64,000 nucleotides of DNA from an uncultured Collinsella sp. (GCA_947507155.1 CANNOC010000002.1:1-64000); one strand, 5' to 3'. Shown: positions 36,756 to 46,160, counted from the first letter of the stretch. Notes: generated by a model from the sequence alone, not told the origin. Numbers and translations are program-made.

Positions 36756-37610
36756 ATGGATATCAAACGCAAGATTTCCGAGGCACAGGGCCTTACCCCT
36801 ACCGAGCAACAGCTCGGCATTGCAGCCCTTGCCATCGGCGAGGACATCCGCGGACTTTCTATTAAGGAATTTGCCGCGCGCACCAATGTTTCTGTTGCGA
36901 GCGTGCACCGTTTTTGCAAAAAGCTCGGCCTCGAGGGCTTTAAGGATCTCAAAGTCGAGCTCATCCGCCTGGCAACCGAATCGGGCAATCGGCGCGACGT
37001 GGACATCAACTTTCCCTTCGACGCCACGTCCACCCCTGCGCAGGTTATGGAGCGCATGGAGGGGCTCTACCAGACCACGCTGGCCGAAACGCAGGAACTG
37101 CTCGACCCCACGCAGCTTAACCACGCCGCCAAGCTCATCGCGAACGCCCGACAGGTCGACATCTACACGGGCTCGCACAACCTCTATCCAGCGGGAATGT
37201 TCCGCGATCGCCTGCTCTCCGCCGGTAAAAGCGCGACGTGCCACAACGGTGGCGAGGCCCAGGTGCGAACGGCGCTCGCCTCGGGTCCCGACCATGCGGC
37301 AATCGTCATCTCCTACAGCGGCCTTGCCCCCAACCTCAAGGACATCTTGCCGATCCTCAGCAGTCGGCATGTCCCAGTCATCGTCATCGGCACACCTTAT
37401 TGCGCGCGCATTCACCCCGGCTTTGCCGCCTACCTTACGGTGAGTGACCACGAGAGCATGACGCATCGCATCACGCAGTTCGCCAGCCACATCGCCGTGC
37501 AATACGTGCTCGATTCGCTCTACAGCAGCTACTTCGCCAAAGATTACGCCCGCTGCTCCGAGTTCCTAGAGCGCTCATTCCCCTACACCCGCCTCCCGGG
37601 GCTTAAGTAG
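36756..37610 (+). CDS. RpiR/MurR-family transcription regulator
   Basis: A 284-residue sugar-phosphate-sensing regulator: helix-turn-helix at about 1-75 (LSIKEFAARTNVSVASVHRFCKKLG) and SIS domain at about 110-250 (VDIYTGSHNLYPAGMF, VISYSGLAPNLKDIL). The ATG at 36756 has GGGAG 5 nt upstream. It is divergent from the PTS IIA gene, and a two-box motif in its upstream region recurs before the GH1 6-phospho-beta-glucosidase gene, suggesting it controls both. Ligand unknown; a phosphorylated sugar is expected. Confidence 0.9.
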   Translation: MDIKRKISEAQGLTPTEQQLGIAALAIGEDIRGLSIKEFAARTNVSVASVHRFCKKLGLEGFKDLKVELIRLATESGNRRDVDINFPFDATSTPAQVMERMEGLYQTTLAETQELLDPTQLNHAAKLIANARQVDIYTGSHNLYPAGMFRDRLLSAGKSATCHNGGEAQVRTALASGPDHAAIVISYSGLAPNLKDILPILSSRHVPVIVIGTPYCARIHPGFAAYLTVSDHESMTHRITQFASHIAVQYVLDSLYSSYFAKDYARCSEFLERSFPYTRLPGLK

Positions 37611-37651
37611 CGACGAGCGTGGTTCTCGGACGCTTATCTAACGAGAGCAAG

Positions 37652-37683
37652 TAGTCATTTAAGAACGTCCCCAATGACTACCC
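37652..37683. repeat. repeat family C palindrome
   Basis: AGTAGTCATT and AATGACTACC flank the TTAAGAACGTCCCC core, nearly identical to the copy at 9575. Confidence 0.85.
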
Positions 37684-37707
37684 ATCCGGAGCAAGGCAAC
37701 ACCGCAG

Positions 37708-37866
37708 GTAGAGGACGGACAGCGAGCGACGTCCAGGGCGAACAAGTTGGCATGAAAAAGGCGAGGCATTGACCCTCTGGTCATGCCTCGCCTTTTGAAT
37801 GACAAATTGTCGCCCTGGGCGGCGCGCAGCGTCGGCCGGTTACGGCGTTTGGCAAAACGCCGTAAC
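37708..37866 (-). ncRNA. structured 3' element D, copy 4 (3' of pyrE)
   Basis: The outer stem GTCCAGGGCGA pairs with TCGCCCTGGGC with a G-T wobble. Central hairpin AAAAGGCGAGGCAT...ATGCCTCGCCTTTT, GCAGCGTC box at 37826-37833, and a perfect 12-bp GTTACGGCGTTT hairpin at 37839-37866 touching the pyrE stop. Closest relative is copy 3; left flanks share GCAGGTAGAGGACGGACAGC. Confidence 0.65.
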
Positions 37867-38546
37867 TAACGAGCTCCGTACTGCTCGTAGTAAGCGTCGA
37901 TGGCGGCCTTGAGCTCGTCGTCGATGACGACCTTACCGTCAATCTCGTGGTTGTAGAGGGTCTCGACGACCTCGGCCATGGAGACGATGCTCGCGACGGG
38001 GAAACCGTACTTGGCCTCGATCTCCTTCTGCGCGGTGGTCACGCCACCCTTGCCGACCTCCATGCGGTTGAGGGACACGATCAGGCCCTTGATCTCAACA
38101 TCAGCAGCAGCCTTAACCTTGGGATAGGTCTCGTCGATGGACTTGCCGCTGGTGGTGACATCCTCGACCATGACCACGCGGTCGCCGTCCTGGGGCTCGT
38201 AGCCCAACAGGTTGCCCTTATCGGCACCGTGGTCCTTGGCCTCCTTACGGTCGCAGCAGTACTTGACCTCCTTGCCGTACAGCTCGTGGTAGGCAATTGC
38301 GGTCACGACGGCCAGGGGAATGCCCTTGTAGGCCGGCCCAAACAGCACGTCAAAGTCGTCGCCAAAGTTATCGTGGATAGCCTGGGCGTAATACTCGCCC
38401 AGCTTCTTGAGCTGATAGCCCGTCACGTAAGCGCCGGCGTTCATAAAGAACGGGGACTGACGGCCGCTCTTGAGCGTAAAGCTGCCGAACTTAAGGACGT
38501 CGGACTCGACCATAAACTTGATGAACTCTTGCTTGTAAGCCTCCAT
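37866..38546 (-). CDS. pyrE: orotate phosphoribosyltransferase
   Basis: A 226-residue enzyme converting orotate and PRPP to OMP in pyrimidine synthesis. The PRPP motif VVMVEDVTTSGKSI is at about residues 128-141, with the GPAYKGIPLA loop before it. The ATG at 38546 has AGGAG 5 nt upstream; the frame extends upstream to 38804 but without a site or typical sequence. No other pyr genes adjoin. Confidence 0.95.
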   Translation of the reverse strand: MEAYKQEFIKFMVESDVLKFGSFTLKSGRQSPFFMNAGAYVTGYQLKKLGEYYAQAIHDNFGDDFDVLFGPAYKGIPLAVVTAIAYHELYGKEVKYCCDRKEAKDHGADKGNLLGYEPQDGDRVVMVEDVTTSGKSIDETYPKVKAAADVEIKGLIVSLNRMEVGKGGVTTAQKEIEAKYGFPVASIVSMAEVVETLYNHEIDGKVVIDDELKAAIDAYYEQYGAR

Positions 38547-38772
38547 GCGGGCTCCTCTCGTAATCGCGTACGTGCTCTCCAGTTTAGCGCAGGCAGGGCG
38601 TCGATGCGGGTGCGCTTTGAGGCCACGGCATTCTGTAAGAGCTTTGTCGGAGACGATGGTTTTCTGAACAATGGGGGTTGACATGTCAAAACCCCTCATC
38701 AAGAATACGGGCGGATTGAAACGGGTACGAGATACCCAAAGCGCGCTGCGCCCGGCCTTAAGGAGGTGTGCC

Positions 38773-38844
38773 ATGGAAGGCAGTCCTAGTCGAAAAACCT
38801 GCATGTCGCCCTCGGCACGCCGTGAGGATTCCGTATTCGCATAA
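38773..38844 (+). CDS. candidate 23-residue leader peptide upstream of mgtA
   Basis: A short frame starts with ATG 6 nt after AAGGAGG (38760-38766), one of the strongest ribosome sites in the window. It encodes a basic 23-residue peptide with two Pro and six Ser and ends at TAA 38842-38844. It lies 140 nt upstream of mgtA, with a family A hairpin between. Salmonella mgtA has a Pro-rich leader peptide controlling readthrough; this could be analogous, but sequences are unrelated. Inference only. It is the main signal in the 38547-38984 gap. Confidence 0.35.
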   Translation: MEGSPSRKTCMSPSARREDSVFA

Positions 38845-38867
38845 GCGCCACGAACCGATCGTCAAAA

Positions 38868-38900
38868 CCACCACAAAGGTGCCTGTCCCCTTTGTGGTGG
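38868..38900. repeat. repeat family A palindrome (inverted orientation)
   Basis: The same 33-bp element as at 6025 in the opposite orientation, between the short leader frame and mgtA. Confidence 0.9.
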
Positions 38901-38984
38901 TTCGCGAGCTTGACGTGAGCGACATCTAGGTTTTTTGAAGCAAATACGACACGTACGCTAACTCCCTTCAACAAGGAGGACCCT

Positions 38985-41753
38985 ATGCTGATGCTCAAAA
39001 CCGCCACGGTACTCGAAGCTATCTCCAAGCGCCGCCGCACGGCGCGCCCTGCCGCTCACACCGGCCTGTCCAAGAACACCATATTCGCCGCCACCCATAG
39101 CGCCGAGGACGCCCTCGTACTGCTTGACGCCACGGCAAACGGCCTCACCGCCGAGCAGGCAACCGAGCGCCTGGACGCCTCCGGCCCCAACACCATCGAG
39201 GCACCGACCAAGACGCTCGCCCGCCGCATCGCCGACGCGTTCATCGATCCCTTCGCCGGCATCCTCGCCGCGCTCGCGCTGGTCTCGCTCTACATCGACG
39301 TGCTCGCCGTGCCCGAGCCGCAGCGCGACCCCTCCACGGTCATCGTCATCGGCATCATGCTGCTGGTATCGGGCGGCATGAAGTTTATCCAGGAAGCCCG
39401 CAGCGGCAATGCGGCAGAGGCCCTCAAGGACCTGGTCTCCAACACTTGCACCGCCCTGCGCGACGGCGAGCGCGTCGAGATCCCCTTCGACGAGCTCGTC
39501 CCCGGCGATGTGATCCGTCTCTCTGCCGGCGATATGGTGCCGGCCGATGCCCGCATCATCACCGCGCGCGATCTGTTTGTGATCGAGTCCGCGCTCACCG
39601 GCGAGAGCGAGGCCGTCGAGAAGACAGCTGCCATCACCGTCGTCGAGGGTGCCGACGGCTCCGCGCTGCCGCTCTCCGCCTGCAAGAACATCGTCTTTAC
39701 CGGCACCTCCGTGCAAAACGGCACCGCCATGGCGCTTGTCGTTGCCACCGGCTCGGACACCTACCTGGGCAGCATCGCCAAGATGCTCAACGGGCGCGGC
39801 GAGAAGAGCGCGTTTGACCGCGGTGTCTCGAGCGTCTCCATGCTACTCGTACGCCTCATGCTCGTTATGGCGCCGGCCGTCTTTGCCATCAACGCCGCCA
39901 CCAAGGGCAACGTCATCGACGCGCTGCTGTTCGCCACGAGCGTGGCCGTGGGCATCACGCCGCAGATGCTCCCCGTCATCGTGACCACGAGCCTGTCGCA
40001 GGGCGCCAAGGACCTCGCCCGCCGCCAGGTTATCGTCAAGGAGCTGCCGGCAATCCAAAACCTCGGCGCGATGGACGTCCTGTGCTGCGACAAGACCGGC
40101 ACCCTCACCGAAGACCGCATCGTGCTCGAGCGCCACCTCAACACCGACGGCAACGAGGACGCACGCGTGCTGCGTCATGCGTTTTTGAACAGCTTCTTCC
40201 AGACCGGCCTCAAGAACCTTATCGACCTGGCCGTAATCGACCGTGCCGACGTGACGCCCTCGACCGTCGCACCCGATTCCATGCTGGGTCAGAGCCTGCG
40301 CGACCGCTATACCAAGGTCGACGAGGTGCCCTTCGATTTCTCGCGCCGTCGCCTGAGCGTAGTTGTAGCCGACGCCCAGGGCAAAACCCAGATGGTTACC
40401 AAGGGAGCTGCCGAGGAAATGCTCGAGATCTGCTCCTTTGTCGAGGTCGATGGCATCGCCCAGCCGCTCACCAAAGACAGGCTCGCCCAGATTCGCAAGC
40501 AGGTCGCCGGGCTTAACGCCGAGGGCCTACGCGTAATTGCCGTGGCGCAGAAAACCAATCCGCGCTGCGTGGGCGAGTTTGGCATCGCCGACGAATGCGA
40601 CATGGTGCTGATGGGCTTTTTGGCCTTCCTCGATCCACCTAAAGCAAGTGCCGCGGGCGCCGTCACCACCCTCGAAGCCAAGGGCGTGGCGGTAAAGGTC
40701 CTGACCGGCGACAACGATCGCGTCGCCGCCACCGTCTGCGAGCAGATCGGCATCGACGCGAGCAACGTCTTGCTCGGCTCCGAGATCGATGCACTCGATG
40801 ACGCCGAACTTGCCGAGCGCGCCGAGATAACTCACCTTTTCGCCAAGCTCTCGCCACTGCAGAAGGCACGCCTGGTGCGCGTCATGCGCGAGCTGCTCGG
40901 CCACACCGTGGGCTTTATGGGCGACGGCATCAACGACGCCGCCGCCATGCGTGCGAGCGATTGCGGCATCTCGGTCGATTCGGCCGTCGACATTGCCAAG
41001 GAATCCGCCGATATCATCCTGCTTCAGAAGGACCTGGGCGTGCTCGAACGCGGCATCATCGAAGGCCGCCGCACCTACGGCAACCTGCTCAAGTACCTCA
41101 AGACCACAGTGAGCTCCAACTTTGGCAACGTGCTGTCCGTGACCGTCGCGAGCCTGTTCTTGCCGTTTTTGCCCATGAGCGCCCTGCAGCTGGTACTGCT
41201 GTCGCTGGTCTACGAGATCGTGTGCATCGCGCTGCCGTGGGATACCGTCGACGACGCCTGGACTGCCCGCCCGCGCGCCTGGGACGCCGCGTCCATCAAG
41301 GGCTTTATGCTCGAGCTGGGCCCCGTGAGCTCGCTGTTTGACATCGTGACCTTCGCCGCGCTCTTCTTTGTGGTGTGCCCCGCCGCCGTGGGCGCAAGCT
41401 GGTCCGAGCTTGCCGCCGCGGGCAACGCCGCGGGTATGACGACCTTCGCCGCAATCTTCCAGAGCGGCTGGTTTGTCGAGTCCATGTGGTCGCAGACGCT
41501 CGTGGTCCACATGTTGCGCTCCCCGCGCCTGCCGAGCCTGCGCGACCACGCCGCGTCCGCGCTGTGCGCTCTCACCGTGCTAGGCCTGGCGCTCGTCACC
41601 TGGCTGCCGGCAAGCCCCATCGCCGATGCGCTCGGCCTTACGACGCTGCCCACGAGCTTTTTCGCACTGCTCGTCGGCATAGTCACCGCCTACATCGCGC
41701 TCACCCAGCTAGCAAAGCGCCGCTACATCGCCCGCCACGGCGAGCTGCTGTGA
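38985..41753 (+). CDS. mgtA: magnesium-importing P-type ATPase (MgtA-like)
   Basis: A 922-residue P3B-type ATPase in the cell membrane. Seen: actuator TGES near residue 205, the membrane motif ITPQMLPVIVTTSLSQGAKDLA characteristic of MgtA/MgtB, phosphorylation motif DKTGT with Asp near 369, nucleotide domain with MVTKGAAEEML, hinge GDGINDAAAM, and a C-terminal block of six hydrophobic helices. Length is typical of MgtA. AAGGAGG precedes the ATG by 5 nt. A leader frame and hairpin upstream may control it. Confidence 0.95.
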   Translation: MLMLKTATVLEAISKRRRTARPAAHTGLSKNTIFAATHSAEDALVLLDATANGLTAEQATERLDASGPNTIEAPTKTLARRIADAFIDPFAGILAALALVSLYIDVLAVPEPQRDPSTVIVIGIMLLVSGGMKFIQEARSGNAAEALKDLVSNTCTALRDGERVEIPFDELVPGDVIRLSAGDMVPADARIITARDLFVIESALTGESEAVEKTAAITVVEGADGSALPLSACKNIVFTGTSVQNGTAMALVVATGSDTYLGSIAKMLNGRGEKSAFDRGVSSVSMLLVRLMLVMAPAVFAINAATKGNVIDALLFATSVAVGITPQMLPVIVTTSLSQGAKDLARRQVIVKELPAIQNLGAMDVLCCDKTGTLTEDRIVLERHLNTDGNEDARVLRHAFLNSFFQTGLKNLIDLAVIDRADVTPSTVAPDSMLGQSLRDRYTKVDEVPFDFSRRRLSVVVADAQGKTQMVTKGAAEEMLEICSFVEVDGIAQPLTKDRLAQIRKQVAGLNAEGLRVIAVAQKTNPRCVGEFGIADECDMVLMGFLAFLDPPKASAAGAVTTLEAKGVAVKVLTGDNDRVAATVCEQIGIDASNVLLGSEIDALDDAELAERAEITHLFAKLSPLQKARLVRVMRELLGHTVGFMGDGINDAAAMRASDCGISVDSAVDIAKESADIILLQKDLGVLERGIIEGRRTYGNLLKYLKTTVSSNFGNVLSVTVASLFLPFLPMSALQLVLLSLVYEIVCIALPWDTVDDAWTARPRAWDAASIKGFMLELGPVSSLFDIVTFAALFFVVCPAAVGASWSELAAAGNAAGMTTFAAIFQSGWFVESMWSQTLVVHMLRSPRLPSLRDHAASALCALTVLGLALVTWLPASPIADALGLTTLPTSFFALLVGIVTAYIALTQLAKRRYIARHGELL

Positions 41754-41798
41754 CGCGCGACCCATCAAGCGGTCAAAAAGTCCCGCCTCAAATTAAAC

Positions 41799-41832
41799 CG
41801 CCCCCATTTCCTGTGCTAAGGGAATGGGGGCG
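41799..41832. terminator. bidirectional terminator between mgtA and the ROK kinase gene
   Basis: CGCCCCCATTTCC with GGGAATGGGGGCG forms a strong stem between convergent genes, with TTTA or TTTAA on either side. Confidence 0.8.
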
Positions 41833-41879
41833 CTTTACGCCGGCCTTTATCTTTTTTTGACAGCCTCGTTTGGCTCACG

Positions 41880-42791
41880 CTACACCAGGCGAATGGCCTC
41901 CTGGACAGCACCGTAAAGGTTGGCGTCGTTGCCGAGCTCGGCCACCTTAATCTGCGGCACGGGAATGCCGGCAAGGGTCCCTTCGTAACCCGCGAGGGCC
42001 AGCGGCATCTGCGCACGCAGGGCATCGACGAGCTCGGGATGGCACGAGATACCACCTGCGATCACAAAGACCTCGGGGTCGAGCACGGCCTGCAGGTTGA
42101 TGAGCTGTCCGTCAAAGGCACGAGCGTAGCGGTCGAGCGCGCGCTGCGCCGCCATGTCGCCATCCGCGATCCACTCAAAGACGCGGCGGCCGTCCACCGG
42201 AGAATCCGCAGGCAGGCCCTTCTCGGCAACGACGGCATCACGGAGCGCACGCCAACCGCCCGAACCCGCAAAGGAGTTTTCCATGTTCGCGGCAGTCGTG
42301 ACATCGTTGCGCAAGAAGCTGAACTCGCCTGCAAAGCAGTGCGCGCCGCGCAGGACCTTGCCGTCGATGACGATACCGCCGCCGATGCCCGTGCCGATAG
42401 CGAGCACCACGCCAAAACGCGTCCCGCGCAGAGCGCCAGCCGCATACTCACCGAGTGCACAGCACTTACCGTCGTTATTGACGGCGACCGGCACCCCCAG
42501 CGCCTCGCGCATGAGCTTTCCCAGTGGGCAGCCGTCCATAAACGTGAGCGCACCGCCGCGATGGATCGTTCCCGTGACATCTCCCTCGTAGATACCGCCG
42601 GGTGCGCTCACGCCTACGGCGCTCACACGCTCACGGTACGGCTCGACGAGCCCGATCAGCGCCGAAACCGTCTCCTCAGCCGTGGTAAAGCCCGTCGGCA
42701 GGCTCCCGCGCTCGCGGATGGAAAAATCCTCGCCCAGCACAGCCCATTTAACGGCCGTACCGCCCACATCGATTCCAAAGAACTCCTGCAT
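41880..42791 (-). CDS. ROK-family sugar kinase
   Basis: A 303-residue ROK protein without a DNA-binding domain, so a kinase. Seen: ATP motif GIDVGGTAVKWAVL at the N-terminus, NNDGKCCALGE with the catalytic Asp, and GTGIGGGIVIDG. The usual ROK zinc motif (CxCGxxGC after GExGH) is missing: GAHCFAGEFSF stands there, followed by an insert without paired Cys. Such zinc-less ROK kinases include beta-glucoside kinases, so substrates may be beta-glucosides or another aldose; not certain. Confidence 0.85.
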   Translation of the reverse strand: MQEFFGIDVGGTAVKWAVLGEDFSIRERGSLPTGFTTAEETVSALIGLVEPYRERVSAVGVSAPGGIYEGDVTGTIHRGGALTFMDGCPLGKLMREALGVPVAVNNDGKCCALGEYAAGALRGTRFGVVLAIGTGIGGGIVIDGKVLRGAHCFAGEFSFLRNDVTTAANMENSFAGSGGWRALRDAVVAEKGLPADSPVDGRRVFEWIADGDMAAQRALDRYARAFDGQLINLQAVLDPEVFVIAGGISCHPELVDALRAQMPLALAGYEGTLAGIPVPQIKVAELGNDANLYGAVQEAIRLV

Positions 42792-42994
42792 ATTCGCCCC
42801 TCACGCGCCATAGCCCCGGACGCGCATCGCCACGACCGCCACAGGGGCTGCCCCCCATGATGGTCATGCAGCAAGTTGCGCCCGGAGCCAATTATCTCTC
42901 TGTTTTACGCCTCTACTTTGGTCAGACGAAGCAACATATCGCCGACGTAGGTCTCACCGTGGGCCACATAACCGCTACGCAAACTGCCCTCCCA

Positions 42995-43041
42995 AAGAAC
43001 GTCCCCAATGACCACTCATTTAAGTACGTCCCCAATGAGTG
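42995..43041. repeat. repeat family C, one and a half copies
   Basis: A partial unit AAGAACGTCCCCAATGACC is followed by a full unit with ACTCATT/AATGAGT arms around TTAAGTACGTCCCC. The rest of the 42792-43086 gap shows nothing clear. Confidence 0.75.
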
Positions 43042-43086
43042 CGGCGAAATGAAAGGGACTGGGTTGTAAGTGTTGGAGAAGAGCCG

Positions 43087-44400
43087 TTAGCGCCTGGGGG
43101 TCAGGATCACCAGGGCGTCGTGCTCAAAGGGATGCTGAGCCACGCGCACGGTGCCGTCGCCGTTGTCGCGGACGGGCAGCTTAGCGATGCGCTTGTCCTC
43201 CATGTCGAGGACCGTCGCCGTCCAGCCGCACGCACCGTCGAGCTTAAACTTGAGCGCCGTGGTGCGCGGCAGGTACGTGACGACACGATCGCCAACGCGC
43301 GCCACGCGAATGGCCTCGCGCGCATCATCGAGCAGCTCCTGCGCCGGAACCACGGCAAGCGCGTCGTCGCCAGCCGTAGCGCCCAGGCCGGCAAGCACAT
43401 GCTCGATCGCGCCAAAGTCCCAAACGCCCGCAAACTGCAGACACTCCTGCCAGCGGAACGGCATGTCGAAGCCCTCGCCCAGCACCGAGCCCTGGCTCTT
43501 GCTGGTCTGCCAGTTCCAAACACCGTGCGCGCCATAGGTCACGCCGGCGCTCGCACCGGCAAGGATCGACGACCACACGCTCGCGCGGCAGTCCTGCGCG
43601 GTGAAGCGCCAGTACACGTTACGCGACGCACCCATCTGCTCGTAACAAGGCTCGGAGTTGACCATCGGCTTTTTAGGATAGTTGGCGATAAAGTCCTGCG
43701 GCAGGTGCCATGCCTCGGGCTGGCCCTCGTAGTTGTGACCGGGCTGGAACATGTAAAAGTCCAGGCGCTCCAGGTACTGTGACGGAATGGTGCGGTTGCC
43801 GCGGTTGATATGCATGGTGCGCAACGCCTCGGGCGCGCGCTTGATGACCTCGTCGAGGGCATCCTCGTAATAGGCGATTGCCTCATCGCTGGTAAAGTCG
43901 GTATCGCCCGTCACCACGTAGATAGGGTCAAACTCGCCCAGGTTCTCGACGACGCGGGCAACGTGGGCACGAACCTCCTCGCGCGGCATAGTCTCGGCAC
44001 CGCAATGCTCGGCAATCTTGGCGCCCCAGGTACCGGGCACGTAGTTGCACCACATAAGCACGAGCGCCGGACGAATGCCGTGCTCGACGGCATTACGGCA
44101 CATGGCGGCAGCACGGTCCCAGTACGCTTGGTTGGGACGGGACCAATCAAAATGCACACCGTCCTCGCTGGCATAGGGCCAAATGCCCAGATCGGGGCAG
44201 CAGCGATCCCACTGCGGCAGCGTATTGATCTGCAGCACGTTCATGCCCTGCTCGGCGCGGCGGGTCAGATAGTAGTCCCAATCGGCCTCGGTAATGCTCG
44301 TAAACGCGCTCCAGCACGTATCGGCAAACCAAAAGAACGGTTTGCCATCGCACAAAAAGCCGTCCTGACGACCGTTAACGGTCAGCTTTTCCAAACTCAT
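43087..44400 (-). CDS. DUF4038 glycoside hydrolase (apiosidase-like)
   Basis: A 437-residue cytoplasmic protein of the DUF4038 TIM-barrel group, which includes endo-alpha-N-arabinofuranosidase and apiosidase-like enzymes. Seen: N-terminal DGKPFFWFADTCWSAF, barrel motifs NTLPQWDR, YVVTGDTDF and NSEPCYEQM (likely catalytic Glu), and a C-terminal beta domain about 90 residues long as in related enzymes. No signal peptide. The ATG at 44400 has AAGGA 7 nt upstream; an ATG six bases earlier is too close. Downstream of the PTS gene on the same strand, so probably acts on an imported sugar. Confidence 0.85.
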   Translation of the reverse strand: MSLEKLTVNGRQDGFLCDGKPFFWFADTCWSAFTSITEADWDYYLTRRAEQGMNVLQINTLPQWDRCCPDLGIWPYASEDGVHFDWSRPNQAYWDRAAAMCRNAVEHGIRPALVLMWCNYVPGTWGAKIAEHCGAETMPREEVRAHVARVVENLGEFDPIYVVTGDTDFTSDEAIAYYEDALDEVIKRAPEALRTMHINRGNRTIPSQYLERLDFYMFQPGHNYEGQPEAWHLPQDFIANYPKKPMVNSEPCYEQMGASRNVYWRFTAQDCRASVWSSILAGASAGVTYGAHGVWNWQTSKSQGSVLGEGFDMPFRWQECLQFAGVWDFGAIEHVLAGLGATAGDDALAVVPAQELLDDAREAIRVARVGDRVVTYLPRTTALKFKLDGACGWTATVLDMEDKRIAKLPVRDNGDGTVRVAQHPFEHDALVILTPRR

Positions 44401-44535
44401 CTGCATGTCCTTTCGTTTGATAAAGGAGTTGCGAACCGGCAGATTCTTTCGCGGTAACCCCGCGCGAAAGCCTCCGTCGTTTAGCAAGCCCTTGTGGGCG
44501 GGCATCTCCCGTCCCAATCAGTCTACCTTGCAGGA

Positions 44536-44572
44536 AGGGCCCCGCCGGGCTTGCGCCTGACGGGGCCCTGTC
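44536..44572 (-). terminator. hairpin downstream of the PTS IIBC gene
   Basis: AGGGCCCCG and CGGGGCCCT arms flank an 18-nt loop; on the minus strand TTCC follows, so termination may be partial and allow readthrough into the DUF4038 gene. Confidence 0.6.
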
Positions 44573-44609
44573 GTGTAGGTAAGGTCGCATGTGACCGAAT
44601 GGCTTGGCC

Positions 44610-46037
44610 TTAGGCCTCCATCTCGGCGAGCTCCTCCTTGGAGAAGCCAGTGGCAAAGACGACGGCAGCGGCGATGACAAAGGAGATTGCCATACCGACG
44701 ATAGCCCAGACGGTGTTCATCTGGCCACCCTGCAGGTAGTTGGTGAAGACCAGGAAGTTGGAGGCACCGCCGGCCAGGTAGTAGGTAACACCCATGAGGC
44801 CGGAGAACACAGCGCCGATGGCACCGCCGATGAACATGCCGAGCATGGTGCGACGGAAGCGCATGAGGATACCGAAGAGCGCGGGCTCGGTGACGCCGCC
44901 GGCGATGGCGGAGATGACGTAACCCAGGGCAAGACCCTTCTCGTCGGGGTTCTTCATCTTGAGGAAGGCACCGAAGGCGCAGCCCCAGACAGCGGCCATA
45001 GCGCAGTTGGTGGAAACGAAGACGAAGGGATCGTAGCCGGCGGCGATGATCTGGACCTGAGCGAGCAGGATGACGGGCATGTGCATGCCGCAGACCACGA
45101 AGAGCTGCCAGAAGGCGCCGAGGATGGCCATGACGATCAGGATACCGATACCGCCAAGGTCAGCAAGACCAAAGAGGGCGTTGGCGATGAGGCTACCGAT
45201 CTCGTTACCGATCGGGGCAAGGACGATGAAGGCGATGGGAATGGTGACGATCATGGTGCAGAACGGCGTGAAGACCGTGGACAGCACGTCGGGCATGACC
45301 TTCTTAAAGAACTTCTCAACAAAGTACAGGACGGGCACCGAGAGGATGATCGGCAGGACGGACTGCTGGTAGTTGGCAGCGGCGATCTGGATGCCGTAGA
45401 CGGAGATGATTCCGCCACCCTCCTGAGTCGCGACACTCACGACGGACGGGGCCATGAGAGCGCCGCCGAGGAGCATGCCGAGCACCGGAGAGGCGCCGAG
45501 CTTCTTAGCAGCGGCATAGCCCAGGTAGATGGGGATAAAGGTAAACGTGGCCTCGTACAGGGTGGTGTAGAGGAACGTGTAGGTCGGATCGGTATCGGAG
45601 AGAACGCCGAGCATGGTGGGACCAAGAACCGCAGCGATGGTGCGGAACAGACCGCCGGCCATGAGCAGCGGAATCAGCTGGGTCATGGAGCCCGACAGAT
45701 AGTCGAGGATGATATTGGGCAGGTTCTTGAGCTCGAACTTCTCCTTAGGAGCGTCGAGGTTCTCGTCGACCGCGGCACCCTGCTTGACGCCGGACATGGC
45801 GACGAACTCGGCGAGCACCTTGGGCACGTTCTGGCCGATGATGACCTGGAGCTGGCTGCCGGCGAACTGGCAGCCCAGAACACCCTTGACCTTCTTGATC
45901 TTCTCCACGTCGGCCTTGTTGTTGTCCTTGAGCGTCAGACGCAGGCGCGTCATGCAGTTGGTGGCGACGGTGACATTTTCCGCACCGCCCACGAGCTCGA
46001 GGACATCGGTGGCAATCTGCTTGTTATCTACTGCCAT
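44610..46037 (-). CDS. PTS IIBC permease, beta-glucoside/sucrose family
   Basis: A 475-residue sugar transporter. The IIB domain (about 1-85) has the phosphorylated Cys in NCMTRLRLTL; the IIC domain (about 110-470) has about ten membrane segments and the GGVTEPALFGI motif. IIB-IIC order without IIA is typical of several members of the glucose superfamily that borrow a separate IIA, probably that at 35893-36429. The ATG at 46037 has GGAGG 6 nt upstream. Divergent from the esterase gene across a region with repeated TAAAC/GTTTA boxes. Substrate unknown. Confidence 0.9.
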   Translation of the reverse strand: MAVDNKQIATDVLELVGGAENVTVATNCMTRLRLTLKDNNKADVEKIKKVKGVLGCQFAGSQLQVIIGQNVPKVLAEFVAMSGVKQGAAVDENLDAPKEKFELKNLPNIILDYLSGSMTQLIPLLMAGGLFRTIAAVLGPTMLGVLSDTDPTYTFLYTTLYEATFTFIPIYLGYAAAKKLGASPVLGMLLGGALMAPSVVSVATQEGGGIISVYGIQIAAANYQQSVLPIILSVPVLYFVEKFFKKVMPDVLSTVFTPFCTMIVTIPIAFIVLAPIGNEIGSLIANALFGLADLGGIGILIVMAILGAFWQLFVVCGMHMPVILLAQVQIIAAGYDPFVFVSTNCAMAAVWGCAFGAFLKMKNPDEKGLALGYVISAIAGGVTEPALFGILMRFRRTMLGMFIGGAIGAVFSGLMGVTYYLAGGASNFLVFTNYLQGGQMNTVWAIVGMAISFVIAAAVVFATGFSKEELAEMEA

Positions 46038-46143
46038 GGGACCCCTCCCCATATCATCGTGTGCCTAATCGCTTGGGCGCAGGCACGCCTTTGGCCCGGT
46101 GACTATAACCCCTTACGGTTACCGAACCCTTGGATACGCTGTC

Positions 46144-46160
46144 GTAAACAATCTGTTTAC
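46144..46160. promoter_or_regulatory. inverted GTAAACA/TGTTTAC box in divergent promoter region
   Basis: GTAAACA-atc-TGTTTAC, a perfect 7-bp inverted repeat near the PTS promoter side. Related boxes at 46381-46396 and 46465-46478. Confidence 0.55.

Noticed and set aside
38547..38804. N-terminal extension of PyrE
   Set aside because: No ribosome site, atypical residues, and normal PyrE length is reached from the ATG at 38546.
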